Positions 53,562 to 63,024 of a stretch of DNA of 64,000 nt are shown piece after piece. Position 1 is the first letter of the stretch. Each line of letters starts with the position of its first letter. The notes below the pieces were generated by a model. It was not told the origin of the DNA. It made no database searches and saw nothing but the letters and a program-made list of their open reading frames with translations. The stretch spans positions 1 to 64,000 of the forward strand of contig NZ_JABXIN010000015.1 of NCBI RefSeq assembly GCF_013373065.1, written 5' to 3'. The position numbers and the translations under genes are program-made. Source of the DNA: Algoriphagus sp. (GTDB lineage Bacteria > Bacteroidota > Bacteroidia > Cytophagales > Cyclobacteriaceae).

Positions 53562-54380
53562 ATGAACTACCTGTCCCAAATTCATGAAGCTGCCCAATTT
53601 TTAAAAAATCTATATCCGGAGCCGATCGAAAATATGATCATTCTAGGTACTGGATTGGGAAAGTTAGGAGAGGATATTAATCCTATTTTGGAGGTGGATT
53701 ATGGGGATATTCCTCATTTTCCGGTATCTACAGTAGAAACTCATTCCGGAAAACTGGTGATGGGAACATTGGCCGGGAAAAAGGTCTGGGCAATGAAAGG
53801 CCGCTTTCATTATTACGAAGGCTATTCCATGAAACAGGTTACTTTCCCTGTTCGGGTTTTACGACAATTAGGAGTAAAACGACTTATCGTTTCCAATGCA
53901 TCTGGTGGACTGAACCCTGAACAAGCGGTAGGGGATGTAATGATTTTAACCGATCACATTGATCTTTTTCCGGATAATCCGCTTCGGGGAGAAAATCCAG
54001 CTGAATTTGGACCAAGATTTCCGGACATGAGCGATGCATATTCAGAGCGCCTTGTACAACTAGCCTTGTCAATTGCTCAAGAAAACGACTTTAAGGTGCA
54101 CACGGGGGTTTATGCTGGAGTCGCTGGGCCCAATCTGGAGACACCTTCAGAATATAAATACCTCCGAATCATAGGGGCTGATGCCGTAGGGATGAGTACT
54201 GTTCCGGAAGTATTGGTTGCCCGTCAATCCGGTATGGAGGTTTTTGGGATTTCGGCCATTACAGATTTAGGAGTCCCCGGTAAAATCCATAAAATCACCC
54301 TTCAAGACGTAGTAGACGCCGCTGCCAAAGCGGAGCCTGTCTTGAGCAAAATCATTTATCAGTTAGTGGAGAGAATTTAG
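53562..54380 (+). CDS. Purine nucleoside phosphorylase
   Basis: A 272-residue trimeric-type PNP (PNP/MTAP superfamily) that cleaves purine nucleosides with phosphate in salvage. The signatures IILGTGLGKLGED, VETHSGKLVMG, MKGRFHYYEGYSM, VSNASGGLNPEQAVGDVMI and VGMSTVPEVLVARQSGMEV are present, and Asn in SAITDLG is in place of the longer mammalian loop. A TATCTTTA near the start may be a weak -7. It overlaps the convergent lipoprotein gene by 4 nt. Confidence 0.94.
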   Translation: MNYLSQIHEAAQFLKNLYPEPIENMIILGTGLGKLGEDINPILEVDYGDIPHFPVSTVETHSGKLVMGTLAGKKVWAMKGRFHYYEGYSMKQVTFPVRVLRQLGVKRLIVSNASGGLNPEQAVGDVMILTDHIDLFPDNPLRGENPAEFGPRFPDMSDAYSERLVQLALSIAQENDFKVHTGVYAGVAGPNLETPSEYKYLRIIGADAVGMSTVPEVLVARQSGMEVFGISAITDLGVPGKIHKITLQDVVDAAAKAEPVLSKIIYQLVERI

Positions 54381-54847
54381 TCCTGAGGTAGTTGATCTAT
54401 TGCGTTTAATACTGATTCCATGTAGGGTTTTATTTCTTCCGGCCAAGTAGCAGGGTCAGTATCTATTTGCCAATACAAGGCCCCTGAAGCATTTTCAAAA
54501 GCTAAATAAATAGCCCCTTGGTCATAGCAATCCGGACATCCGATTACGGAGAAAGGATCGTTCCTTAAGTATTGCGGGAAGTTTTGTTCCAAATTTTCCG
54601 CAATTGGAACCCACTGGGAATTTAAAGGATTGGGTTTGTAGGTAATTAAGGCAGCTTCTCGGAAACTATTCAGATTGTCCACATAAAGTTTCCCGTTCTC
54701 CAGTTTGTAAATTTTAATACAGTTTCCTGTACATAGTGCTGACCACCAACCAAATATAAAGGCATCTTTTTGAGGCTCCTCATCTTCTTGCTTACAACCT
54801 CCTAAGAACAATAGTATCAAGAGTCCATAAACATACAATCGATTCAT
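54377..54847 (-). CDS. Lipoprotein of unknown function
   Basis: A 156-residue lipoprotein with lipobox Cys18 (LLFLGGCKQ) followed by an acidic spacer. The mature part has Cys in ALCTGNCIKIYKLENGKLYVD and a CPDC-like GCPDCYDQGAIYL segment, so disulfides or a metal site are possible. The family is not recognised; similar small lipoproteins occur in Cytophagales. The gene converges on the PNP gene with a 4-nt overlap and stands alone. Confidence 0.75.
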   Translation of the reverse strand: MNRLYVYGLLILLFLGGCKQEDEEPQKDAFIFGWWSALCTGNCIKIYKLENGKLYVDNLNSFREAALITYKPNPLNSQWVPIAENLEQNFPQYLRNDPFSVIGCPDCYDQGAIYLAFENASGALYWQIDTDPATWPEEIKPYMESVLNAIDQLPQD

Positions 54848-54879
54848 TGCGCTGATATTTTATCGAGATTTACGTGAGA

Positions 54880-54909
54880 TTTTTGATGTAAGTTTCTAAA
54901 TTAAATTTG
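54880..54909 (+). promoter_or_regulatory. Predicted promoter of the TonB-receptor/DUF4249 pair
   Basis: TAAATTTG at 54902-54909 fits the -7 consensus and TTTTTG at 54880-54885 gives a -33 TTG with 16 nt between, 1 nt short of the usual range. The start codon lies 31 bp downstream. Confidence 0.45.
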
Positions 54910-54940
54910 AATTCCAATTTGTAAAACCCTGTTTAACCTC

Positions 54941-57358
54941 ATGAGGTTTTTTTTAATTTTTATACTTCTTTTTCTTTCCTCGGTTCAGGTTTTTTCACAG
55001 GCTGTTCCAGATTCTTTGAGGTTCAATTTTGGTAAACAAGGAGGTCAGCAACCTTCGACCTATGTGTTGACTGGGAAGATTATGGACAAGGATTCTGGGG
55101 AACCTATTGAGGGAGTAGGATTACATGTGGACGGATTTTATGGGGGAGTGAACACCGATCGTTTTGGAACTTATTACTTAACCTTGACTCCTGGTTTTCA
55201 TCGGGTGACCTTTCGACATTTAGCAAAAGTTCCTGTTTTCACTGAAGTGACCTTATATGACAATGGTGTGGTGAATCTGGAAATGGTGGATAAGAACTAC
55301 GAATTGGACGGGGTGGTGGTATTATCCGAGGAACCGGACCGAAATGTGCGGAATCCTATAACTGGAATTACCAAATTGACTACCCGGGAACTCCAAGCTA
55401 TTCCCGCTTTTCTTGGAGAGGCTGATATATTCAAAGGACTTCAATTATTACCCGGCGTAAGTTCGGTAGGAGAGGGGACTTCAGGGATTAATGTGAGAGG
55501 TGCAAAAACTGATCAGAATCTTTTGCTAATGGATGAGGCGATTGTGTTGAGTTCTAATCATGCCCTTGGATTCTTGTCCGCTTTCAATACAGATGTAACA
55601 GAAACTTTTACCCTTTACAAAGGAAATCTTCCGGCCTCATTTGGTGGCCGAGCGGGTTCAGCTTTGAATATTCAAATGCGGCCGGGATCCGATGAGGATT
55701 GGAAAGGACAGATAGGTTTGGGGACATCCAACGGGAAATTGGTTTTGGAAGGTCCTATTAAAAAAGAGAAAGCAAGCTTGATTTTTGGAGGGAGGATTTC
55801 AAATGCCAATTGGCTTTTGGGACAAGCCCGGGATTTTGATATCAAAAACTCAAAATTGAATTTTTACGATGGGTATTTCGGAGTCGCTTGGAATATTTCT
55901 CCGGGGCATGATATAGAAGCCAGAACCTTATTGACTGGGGACTACTTTAAGTTTTCCAATGAATTTGGCTACGATTGGTCCAATCGGGTAAGTAGTTTGA
56001 ATTATCGGGGAATATTGGGAGAAAATTGGTCTATACGGGGTATTTTTGCAGATGGTGATTTTACAAATTCGTTTTTTGACCCCGAGGGATTAGATGCTGC
56101 TGAGGTTCGCAATGGCATGCGCTATCAACAGGGGAAGGTGACCTTAACCTGGGCCAATCAAAATTTAGCACTTAGCTCTGGATTGGAAGGGGTAGCCTAT
56201 TCAGGTAAAGATGAAGAATTACGACCCTTCTCCTCTGACTCGAATATTAATCCAGAAAAAATCGGAAAAGAGCAAGGACTCGAATTGGGAGTTTTTACAA
56301 GCCTGGAATGGGATTTTTCTGAAAAGACCGGTTTAGTGGCAGGATTGCGATATTCCAATTATCGTCAATTAGGCCCCGACACCGTTTACCTTTATAATGA
56401 GATTGGTCCGATTTCCGAGGACCGAATTATAGGAGAGGAAGTATTTGGAAAAGGGACTATTCAATCCTATTCAGGATTCGAACCTCGCTTATCGGTTCGG
56501 CATAATTTAGCCAATAATACTTCCGTCAAGGGAAGCTATGCCCGATTATACCAATATATCCAATCGGTAAGCAATACCTTTGGCCCGACCCCTATTGACC
56601 TATGGCAACTCAGCACGCGCTATATTCCTCCTCAACAATCCGATAATTTTTCGCTGGGATTTTTTAGAAATAGCATTGAAAACAAATGGGAGTTTTCAGT
56701 GGATGGATTTTTTAGAACAACTCAAAATCAAGTAGAGTACCGTGATTTTGCGCAAGTGTTTTTAAACAATCATCTAGAAACGGAGGTGGTTTTGGGAGAA
56801 GGGAAAGCCTATGGAGTGGAGTTTTTGATCAAAAAAAATCTAGGGGTAGTGACAGGGTGGATTGCTTACACTTACTCTCGTTCATTTTTCAGAAGTTCAG
56901 GTCAATTTGAAGAGACTCAAATCAACAGGGGCGAGTGGTTTCCTAGTAATTATGACAAGCCGCATGAGGTCAATTTTATTTTTAGCAGAAAGATGTATCC
57001 AAGAGGTTTGTTTAATCTAAGCGTAAATTATGCTACCGGACGACCCGTGAGTGCAGTCAATGCCAGTTATGTGATTAATTCCTTGGTAATTCCAGAGTAT
57101 AGTGATCGGAATCAATATCGAATACCTGACTATTTCCGAGTGGATGTTTCGTATACCTTGGAAAAAGTCTTTTCAAAAAAGGGGGATAGCTTGAATTTCA
57201 GTATCTATAATTTACTAGGTCGGCGAAATGCCTATTCGGTTTTTTGGCAAAAGGATGGAGATAGCCGACAATTAAGACCCTATCGATTGGCTATTTTGGG
57301 ATCGATTTTCCCTTCAATTACTTATAGTATTCAATTTGGAGGAGGTGAAGATGAATAA
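54941..57358 (+). CDS. TonB-dependent outer-membrane receptor with carboxypeptidase-like domain
   Basis: An 805-residue outer-membrane receptor with a signal peptide (FFLIFILLFLSSVQVFSQA). A carboxypeptidase-regulatory-like domain (about 36-105, LTGKIMDKDSGEPIEGVGL) precedes the plug (about 120-230, GINVRGAKTDQNLLLMDEA, SFGGRAGSALNI), and the rest is the beta barrel. It takes up an unknown ligand with TonB energy. There is no STN domain. The DUF4249 gene overlaps its last 8 nt. This pair is a recurrent Bacteroidota uptake module distinct from SusC/SusD. Confidence 0.93.
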   Translation: MRFFLIFILLFLSSVQVFSQAVPDSLRFNFGKQGGQQPSTYVLTGKIMDKDSGEPIEGVGLHVDGFYGGVNTDRFGTYYLTLTPGFHRVTFRHLAKVPVFTEVTLYDNGVVNLEMVDKNYELDGVVVLSEEPDRNVRNPITGITKLTTRELQAIPAFLGEADIFKGLQLLPGVSSVGEGTSGINVRGAKTDQNLLLMDEAIVLSSNHALGFLSAFNTDVTETFTLYKGNLPASFGGRAGSALNIQMRPGSDEDWKGQIGLGTSNGKLVLEGPIKKEKASLIFGGRISNANWLLGQARDFDIKNSKLNFYDGYFGVAWNISPGHDIEARTLLTGDYFKFSNEFGYDWSNRVSSLNYRGILGENWSIRGIFADGDFTNSFFDPEGLDAAEVRNGMRYQQGKVTLTWANQNLALSSGLEGVAYSGKDEELRPFSSDSNINPEKIGKEQGLELGVFTSLEWDFSEKTGLVAGLRYSNYRQLGPDTVYLYNEIGPISEDRIIGEEVFGKGTIQSYSGFEPRLSVRHNLANNTSVKGSYARLYQYIQSVSNTFGPTPIDLWQLSTRYIPPQQSDNFSLGFFRNSIENKWEFSVDGFFRTTQNQVEYRDFAQVFLNNHLETEVVLGEGKAYGVEFLIKKNLGVVTGWIAYTYSRSFFRSSGQFEETQINRGEWFPSNYDKPHEVNFIFSRKMYPRGLFNLSVNYATGRPVSAVNASYVINSLVIPEYSDRNQYRIPDYFRVDVSYTLEKVFSKKGDSLNFSIYNLLGRRNAYSVFWQKDGDSRQLRPYRLAILGSIFPSITYSIQFGGGEDE

Positions 57359-58445
57359 ATATGGTAGTTGGGGAATTCTGGGATTGATTTTCTTTCTATT
57401 CAATTCCTGTGTGGATCAAATCAGTTTTCCACTGGATCGAGGAGTGGAAAAACTAATTGTCTATGGTCAATTGAGTAATCTGGATGAAGATAAGTTTGTA
57501 TTCTTATCAGAAACCACTTCTGCAGATCGTGAACCTCTGTTTGCTGGCCAATATTTGGTGCTTAATGATCTTCCAAGACCCGTGACTACCGCTCAAGTTT
57601 TTGTTGTCAATACAGAAAATCAGCGCTATTCTCTGAATCAAATTGAGCCTGGAAAGTATATGCTACCTAGGAATATGAAGATCAGAGAAGATGTTTCCTA
57701 TTTTGTTGAAATTATTATTGAAGGAAGGGTATATCGCTCAGAACCTGAGCAGATGCCTCAAGTTGTAGGAGAGGATGAGCTGGGGTATACCTTCTCAAGA
57801 GGAAATTATAAAGGAGCTCCCGAGACAGCCTTTATTTCCATTGTTTCGGATGTGAAATTGCCTGCTGCAGATCTTCCGTATTTTCTTCGTTGGGATGTGG
57901 ATGAAGCATACTATTGGAATTTGACTTTTTTCCCAAATCCTTTCAATAAACCACCGCCTGACTGCTATGTGTTTGATTTTCCGGACCCGGAGCGAATTAC
58001 ACTTTTCAATGGAGAGAATGCCCCTGCGTCAGGCCAAGGAGGATATCAAGTGGTAGCGGAACGAATCGTGGATGAATCCTTTTTGAGCAGGCATTATTTC
58101 AATGTCCGACAGGTAAGTACAACCCGTGGGTCACATGACTATTGGAGGCGAATTCGTGAACTGGTCAATAATTCAGGTTCTGTATTTGATACACCACCTG
58201 CTCCTGTTCGAGGGAATGTTTATAATAGTTCAAATCCCGATGAGGTGGTTCTAGGCTACTTTGAAGTGGTTCGTGTTTCTCAAAAACGGATTTATACCAC
58301 TCGGGCTGATGTTCCGTTTTTTATTCCTGAAGTCTGTACCTATGATCCTGCAAGGCCATTGGATAAATATCCGCGAACCTGCCTTCGATGCAGTGAATTT
58401 CCAAATAGCACCAATGAAACCCCTCATTGGTGGTTTGATCAATAA
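57351..58445 (+). CDS. DUF4249 family lipoprotein
   Basis: A 364-residue lipoprotein (lipobox LFNSCVDQ, Cys20) of the DUF4249 family, usually encoded beside TonB receptors. The N-terminal beta-sandwich starts KLIVYGQLSNLDEDKFV; the C-terminus carries a Cys cluster CTYDP, CLRCSEF and ends TNETPHWW, a family feature. It may be a surface ligand-binding partner of the receptor. The ATG at 57351 is set by the Shine-Dalgarno-like GGAGGTG 4-10 bp upstream and overlaps the receptor stop; a TTG frame from 57336 is less likely. Confidence 0.9.
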   Translation: MNKYGSWGILGLIFFLFNSCVDQISFPLDRGVEKLIVYGQLSNLDEDKFVFLSETTSADREPLFAGQYLVLNDLPRPVTTAQVFVVNTENQRYSLNQIEPGKYMLPRNMKIREDVSYFVEIIIEGRVYRSEPEQMPQVVGEDELGYTFSRGNYKGAPETAFISIVSDVKLPAADLPYFLRWDVDEAYYWNLTFFPNPFNKPPPDCYVFDFPDPERITLFNGENAPASGQGGYQVVAERIVDESFLSRHYFNVRQVSTTRGSHDYWRRIRELVNNSGSVFDTPPAPVRGNVYNSSNPDEVVLGYFEVVRVSQKRIYTTRADVPFFIPEVCTYDPARPLDKYPRTCLRCSEFPNSTNETPHWWFDQ

Positions 58446-58527
58446 TTTTCTCTCAGCCGATTGTCAAAATTTTGTCAGTTTGAATTTCTGATTTTGTATT
58501 TTGGAGAAAATCAAACCCAAAGAACCG

Positions 58528-59262
58528 ATGAAAAATAAATTTTCAATCCTAGCTCTTCTCACCTTTATAGCTTGTTTTTCCTATGCTGAAGCCCAACAGT
58601 TTCGGGCCTTGGTTTTTAGTAAAACGACAGGGTTCAGACACCAATCTGTTCCGAATGGAGTAGTCGCTATCCAAAACCTTGGAAAATCACATGTATTTGC
58701 GGTGCATGCCACTGAAGATGCCTCTTATTTCACGGATGAAAATCTGGAAAAATTTGATGTGGTTATCTTGTTGAGCACTACAGGAACAATTTTCAATGAA
58801 GAGCAAAAAGCTGCTTTTCAGCGATTTGTTCAAAGTGGAAAAGGAGTGGTAGGAATTCACGCTGCCACAGACACAGAATACGAATGGCCTTGGTATAATC
58901 GAATGATTGGAGCGTATTTCTTGGCGCATCCAAGGCAACAAACCTTACGCCTAGAAGTGGTAGACTCCAATCACCCTGCAACATGGCACCTTCCAAAAAA
59001 TTGGCTTTGGACTGATGAATTGTATGAATTCAGAAATATTAATCCGGATATTAAAGTGCTTCTTAATGCAGATGAGTCTACCTATTCTCCTGCTAAACCG
59101 ATGGGTGAAAAGCACCCTATGGCTTGGTATCATGAATTTGATGGAGGGAGGGTTTTTTATACCGCACTTGGGCATGTGGAATCCACGTATCAGGACCCTG
59201 ATTTTTTGAAGCACCTCTATGGGGGGATTTGGTATGCGGCTACAGGTGAGCCTTTCAAATAA
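58528..59262 (+). CDS. ThuA-like domain protein, exported
   Basis: A 244-residue exported protein with signal peptide FSILALLTFIACFSYAEA. The body is a ThuA/trehalose-utilisation-like domain of the class I glutamine-amidotransferase fold: ALVFSKTTGFRHQSVPNGV, VVILLSTTGTIFNEEQKAAF, VGIHAATDTEYEWPWYN and HPMAWYHEFDGGRVFYTALGH. No catalytic Cys is seen in the usual nucleophile elbow. The function is unknown, sugar-related by association. The ATG at 58528 is chosen since the signal starts there; the frame extends by a TTG at 58501. Confidence 0.88.
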   Translation: MKNKFSILALLTFIACFSYAEAQQFRALVFSKTTGFRHQSVPNGVVAIQNLGKSHVFAVHATEDASYFTDENLEKFDVVILLSTTGTIFNEEQKAAFQRFVQSGKGVVGIHAATDTEYEWPWYNRMIGAYFLAHPRQQTLRLEVVDSNHPATWHLPKNWLWTDELYEFRNINPDIKVLLNADESTYSPAKPMGEKHPMAWYHEFDGGRVFYTALGHVESTYQDPDFLKHLYGGIWYAATGEPFK

Positions 59263-59272
59263 TTTCAAGGCA

Positions 59273-59280
59273 TAGTTTTG
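59273..59280 (+). promoter_or_regulatory. Possible -7 box upstream of the Nfu gene
   Basis: TAGTTTTG fits TAnnTTTG, 48 bp before the ATG. No convincing -33 is present. Confidence 0.3.
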
Positions 59281-59328
59281 GAACTTATCCGTATTAAATG
59301 GGTTTTACCATAAAAAAAATTAAATCCC

Positions 59329-59910
59329 ATGCTAAAAGCGCAATCTAGGCCTGTCCATTTATACATGGAGGCAAATCCAAATCCGAATTCTTTAAAGTTT
59401 GTGGCCAATTTTATGTTGGTGGATGACGGTTTGAGCTTTGACTATCCCTCAGCTGAAGAAGCGACGAACAGTCCTCTAGCGAAGGAATTGTTCAATTTTG
59501 CCGCTGTGGAGCGTGTATTTATTGCCTCAAATTTTGTGACTGTTACAAAAACTGAAGCAGTCGAATGGCCAGAGATTCAAACGATCATTCGAGATCATAT
59601 TAAATCGTACTTGGAGGCAGGTAAAAAGCCGGTTCAGGCAGAATTTGATAAAGATCCTTTGTTTGATGAAAATGACTCTGAGATCGTCAAAAAAATCAAG
59701 GGAATTCTTGATGAATACATTCGACCTGCTGTTGAACAGGATGGAGGAGCGATTGTATTTCACTCTTTTCAAGATGGAGTTGTAAAGGTTTTGCTTCAAG
59801 GTTCTTGTTCAGGTTGTCCTTCTAGCACGATTACGTTGAAGGCAGGGATTCAAAACCTCCTTACCCGCATGCTTCCAGAAGTGAAGGAAGTCCAAGCGGA
59901 AGGTGTTTAA
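59329..59910 (+). CDS. Nfu-type iron-sulfur cluster scaffold protein
   Basis: A 193-residue protein with the Nfu N-terminal domain (about 8-95, LYMEANPNPNSLKFVANFML) and the NifU-like C-terminal domain (about 115-190). CSGCPSS supplies Cys160 and Cys163, the pair that bridges a [4Fe-4S] cluster in a dimer, and IRPAVEQDGG is the conserved helix end. It should carry clusters to target enzymes in the cytosol. The DUF3810 gene follows after 9 bp. Confidence 0.92.
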   Translation: MLKAQSRPVHLYMEANPNPNSLKFVANFMLVDDGLSFDYPSAEEATNSPLAKELFNFAAVERVFIASNFVTVTKTEAVEWPEIQTIIRDHIKSYLEAGKKPVQAEFDKDPLFDENDSEIVKKIKGILDEYIRPAVEQDGGAIVFHSFQDGVVKVLLQGSCSGCPSSTITLKAGIQNLLTRMLPEVKEVQAEGV

Positions 59911-59919
59911 TTATAGTAA

Positions 59920-60990
59920 ATGGCGATAACAAAATGGGCTTGGGCACTGCTTGGAATAGTTTCCCTTATCATTCGTTGGGTGGCTTCCAAATTTCCTGAA
60001 TGGGCCGAGCAGTATTATTCCCGAGGATTTTTCCTGTTTATTCGCCAGCTCGTAGATAAGACGCTGGGAAATTTACCTTTTCCTAGCGTCTTTTTATTTA
60101 TCCTTTTGCTCGGGTTTTTATTCTTATTTTTTATCAGAAAATTGACTCGAATTCCAAAGGGAAAACCGAGATGGTTTTTTGGCATTCGGTCATTACTCAA
60201 CTTTTCGGGAGCTTTGGTATTCTTCTTTTTAACCCTATGGGGATTTAATTACCAGCGTATTCCCATTATTCAACAATTAGGACTTCAGGTTCAGCCTTTG
60301 AACTTGGAAGAGCTGAAAAAAGAAATCAATTACAGTCATGAGCAATTAATTAGTATTCGGCAGCAGCTGCAGACCGATACCTCAGCTATCGAAGAGATTG
60401 TGGATTACTCGGTTTTGGAAAGAAATGTGAGAGAAAACCTCTTCCATAATCTTGGGCTGCTGGACTTGAAATATTCAGGAAACCCACGAACCCGAATGTT
60501 TCCTCCTCCCGGTTTTATGCGGAAAATGGGGATTCTGGGAATCTATTTTCCATTTACGGGAGAAAGTTATATCGACCCAACTTTGCATCCTTTGGAACAA
60601 CCTTTTACTGTCGCACATGAAATGGCTCATAGCTTCGGTGTGACAGATGAAGGCGAAGCAAATTTTGTGGCTTGGGTGATTGGAACTCATTCTTCGGACC
60701 CTTTGCTCGAATACACCGCTTATTTGCGATTGTTTTTGTATCAGGTCCGAGACTATTATCGAATGGATCCAGAAGGATATCAGGGTTGGATTGAAAACCT
60801 GGACCGAGGAATTTTGAATGATATCCGCTCGATTCAAGAAAGGAATGCTCAATATCCTCCATTTTCAATCGAATTAAGCAGGAAGACCAACGATTTATTT
60901 TTGAAATCTCAGGGTGTCAAAGCCGGGGTTATGAGCTATCAAGAACTACCGATGTTGGTGTATGCTTGGAAACAAAAATTCGAAGGTTAA
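59920..60990 (+). CDS. DUF3810 family membrane zinc-peptidase-like protein
   Basis: A 356-residue protein with three N-terminal membrane helices (about 5-22, 45-72 and 90-110) and an extracytoplasmic domain. The domain has HEMAH (233-237) followed by SFGVTDEGEANFVAW, a gluzincin-like HExxH plus Glu arrangement, so zinc peptidase activity is plausible. The family is listed as DUF3810 with no known substrate. It follows the nfu gene by 9 bp, and overlaps the convergent EamA gene by 4 nt. Confidence 0.85.
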   Translation: MAITKWAWALLGIVSLIIRWVASKFPEWAEQYYSRGFFLFIRQLVDKTLGNLPFPSVFLFILLLGFLFLFFIRKLTRIPKGKPRWFFGIRSLLNFSGALVFFFLTLWGFNYQRIPIIQQLGLQVQPLNLEELKKEINYSHEQLISIRQQLQTDTSAIEEIVDYSVLERNVRENLFHNLGLLDLKYSGNPRTRMFPPPGFMRKMGILGIYFPFTGESYIDPTLHPLEQPFTVAHEMAHSFGVTDEGEANFVAWVIGTHSSDPLLEYTAYLRLFLYQVRDYYRMDPEGYQGWIENLDRGILNDIRSIQERNAQYPPFSIELSRKTNDLFLKSQGVKAGVMSYQELPMLVYAWKQKFEG

Positions 60991-61904
60991 TTGCTTGGGC
61001 GGTTAATCTTTTTTCGGTTTCCAACCCAAACTCCCAGGATCACCGCGGCAATTCCGATATAGTGGCCAAAGAGCAGTACTTCCCCATCCCAGACACCCCA
61101 CAAGATGGCAACAATGGGAATCAGGTAGGTCACTGAGCTGGCGAAAACTGGACTTGCGGTCTTGACCATCATATTAAAAAGAATCAGTGCCAAGGCAGTT
61201 CCTACTATCCCTAGGATTGCCACATACCCCAAAGCTTGCCAAGCGCCGTCTACAGAAGAGAGTTTGTAGGCAAACTGGGTTCCGGCCATCAAATAAATGA
61301 GAGCTACAGGAAGAACCAATAGAAGGGAAATGGCAGTAATTTCTACAGGTCGAAGTGTCACAAACCTATATTTGATCAAATTGAGGTTAAATCCATAACA
61401 GGTACAGGCTAGGATCACAAAAAATGCGTAAGCGTTGATTTCACTGAATGCCCCAAAACCACTTCCTTCTTTCACCAAAACCAGAACGGTAACACCCATA
61501 AATGCAATAGCCAAACCAAGGGCATTTTGCCTTGTGATTTTGGATTTAAAAAAGATGGCTCCCACCAAAACCACGAAAAGTGGAGTGAGTGCATTTAAAA
61601 CTCCCGTTAAAGAGCTGCTCAGTTGCGTTTGGGCCTTTGCAAAAAGAAAAGCAGGAATAAAACTTCCTACTAATCCTACCAAAATCAAGTTTTGAATCTG
61701 TACACTAGTCAGGCGCCGTACTCCTGGAAGCGAAATAGGCAATAAAAAACTGGCTGCCGCTACAATCCTAAACGCACCCAATTCACCTGGTGAAAAAACG
61801 GTCAAACCACGTTTGATTAGGATAAAGGAACTTCCCCATACCAAAGCCAAAACGATGAGAAATCCCCAGTTTTTTAACGTGTTTTCAGAAGAGTGATCGG
61901 ACAT
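60987..61904 (-). CDS. EamA/DMT-superfamily transporter
   Basis: A 305-residue permease with ten membrane helices in two EamA repeats. The opening VLALVWGSSFILIKRGL and the VLNALTPLFVVLVGAIFF segment are typical of the first repeat; YLIPIVAILWGVWDGE marks the second. It probably exports amino acids or other metabolites; the substrate is not deducible. It converges on DUF3810 with 4 nt overlap and lies 93 bp downstream of the dus gene. Confidence 0.9.
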   Translation of the reverse strand: MSDHSSENTLKNWGFLIVLALVWGSSFILIKRGLTVFSPGELGAFRIVAAASFLLPISLPGVRRLTSVQIQNLILVGLVGSFIPAFLFAKAQTQLSSSLTGVLNALTPLFVVLVGAIFFKSKITRQNALGLAIAFMGVTVLVLVKEGSGFGAFSEINAYAFFVILACTCYGFNLNLIKYRFVTLRPVEITAISLLLVLPVALIYLMAGTQFAYKLSSVDGAWQALGYVAILGIVGTALALILFNMMVKTASPVFASSVTYLIPIVAILWGVWDGEVLLFGHYIGIAAVILGVWVGNRKKINRPSN

Positions 61905-61997
61905 GCGACGGATGATCTATTCTACCGCAAAAGAAGCAATTCCATTCCAGAATTGTTTGAGAAAATTGCAAGTTTGGGGCTAATAGTTTGAAATGGC

Positions 61998-62987
61998 CTA
62001 GAAAACATAATCTGCATATACTTCTCCCACTTTATCCAAAATCTCACAAACCTCCTCATAGCTTTCTGCGGTCACCATTTCGGTTCTGTAGGGCTTGAAA
62101 TTTGGCATTCCTCTGAAATAATTGGTGTAATGTCGTCGCATTTCAAGGATTCCTAGTTTCTCACCCTTCCATTTGACGGAGAAATCTAGGTGCTTTTTGG
62201 CAACATTTAGACGCTCCACCAAGTCGGGTTGAGGTAGCTTTTCTCCAGTTTGGAGGTAATGCTTGATTTCATTAAAAATCCAAGGATATCCTATGGATGC
62301 ACGGCCGATCATCATCCCATCCACATTATACTTGGCTTTGTATTCAGCAGCTTTTTCAGGAGAATCGATATCCCCATTTCCAAATACTGGAATGCTCAAC
62401 CGCGGATTGTCTTTCACCTTATTGAGATAAGTCCAATCAGCTTCCCCTTTATACATTTGTTGTCTGGTGCGCGCATGGATGGAGATGGCCTGAATACCTA
62501 CATCCTGAAGTCGCTCTGCCACTTCTACAATGCGGATGGTATCGTGGCTCCAGCCAAGACGGGTTTTTACGGTCACAGGTATACTCACAGCCTTGACAAT
62601 TTCTTCAGTCATGGATACCATTTTATCAATATCCAAAAGAATTCCAGCTCCTGCACCTTTGCAAGCTACCTTATGAACAGGGCAGCCGTAATTAATATCC
62701 AGAATATCCGGTCCGGCAGCTTCGGCAATCGCCGCTGCTTCCCGCATGGACTCAATATCATTGCCAAAAATCTGAATCCCTATAGGTCGCTCATATTCAA
62801 AAATATCAAGCTTTTGAACGCTTTTTGCCGCATCACGAATCAGTCCCTCTGAGCTGATAAATTCCGTATACATCAAATCAGCACCATTTTCCTTGCAAAC
62901 TGCACGGAATGGGGGATCGCTGACATCTTCCATCGGTGCCAGTAACAAGGGGAATTCTCCCAGCTCCAACTTTCCTATCTTTACCAC
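61998..62987 (-). CDS. dusB: tRNA dihydrouridine synthase (DusB-like)
   Basis: A 329-residue FMN enzyme reducing tRNA uridines to dihydrouridine. LLLAPMEDVSDPPFR is the FMN-binding start, the catalytic Cys is in NYGCPVHKVACKGAGAG, VTVKTRLGW and IHARTRQQMYKGEADW hold FMN contacts, and GNGDIDSPEKA and MIGRASIGYPWIF close the barrel; a helical tRNA-binding tail follows. It starts with GTG at 62987, since no ATG precedes the conserved start. It is divergent from the CPBP gene with 37 bp between. Confidence 0.92.
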   Translation of the reverse strand: MVKIGKLELGEFPLLLAPMEDVSDPPFRAVCKENGADLMYTEFISSEGLIRDAAKSVQKLDIFEYERPIGIQIFGNDIESMREAAAIAEAAGPDILDINYGCPVHKVACKGAGAGILLDIDKMVSMTEEIVKAVSIPVTVKTRLGWSHDTIRIVEVAERLQDVGIQAISIHARTRQQMYKGEADWTYLNKVKDNPRLSIPVFGNGDIDSPEKAAEYKAKYNVDGMMIGRASIGYPWIFNEIKHYLQTGEKLPQPDLVERLNVAKKHLDFSVKWKGEKLGILEMRRHYTNYFRGMPNFKPYRTEMVTAESYEEVCEILDKVGEVYADYVF

Positions 62988-63024
62988 TGCTTATTCTAAA
63001 TTTGGCGTAAATTTACTGCCAATT

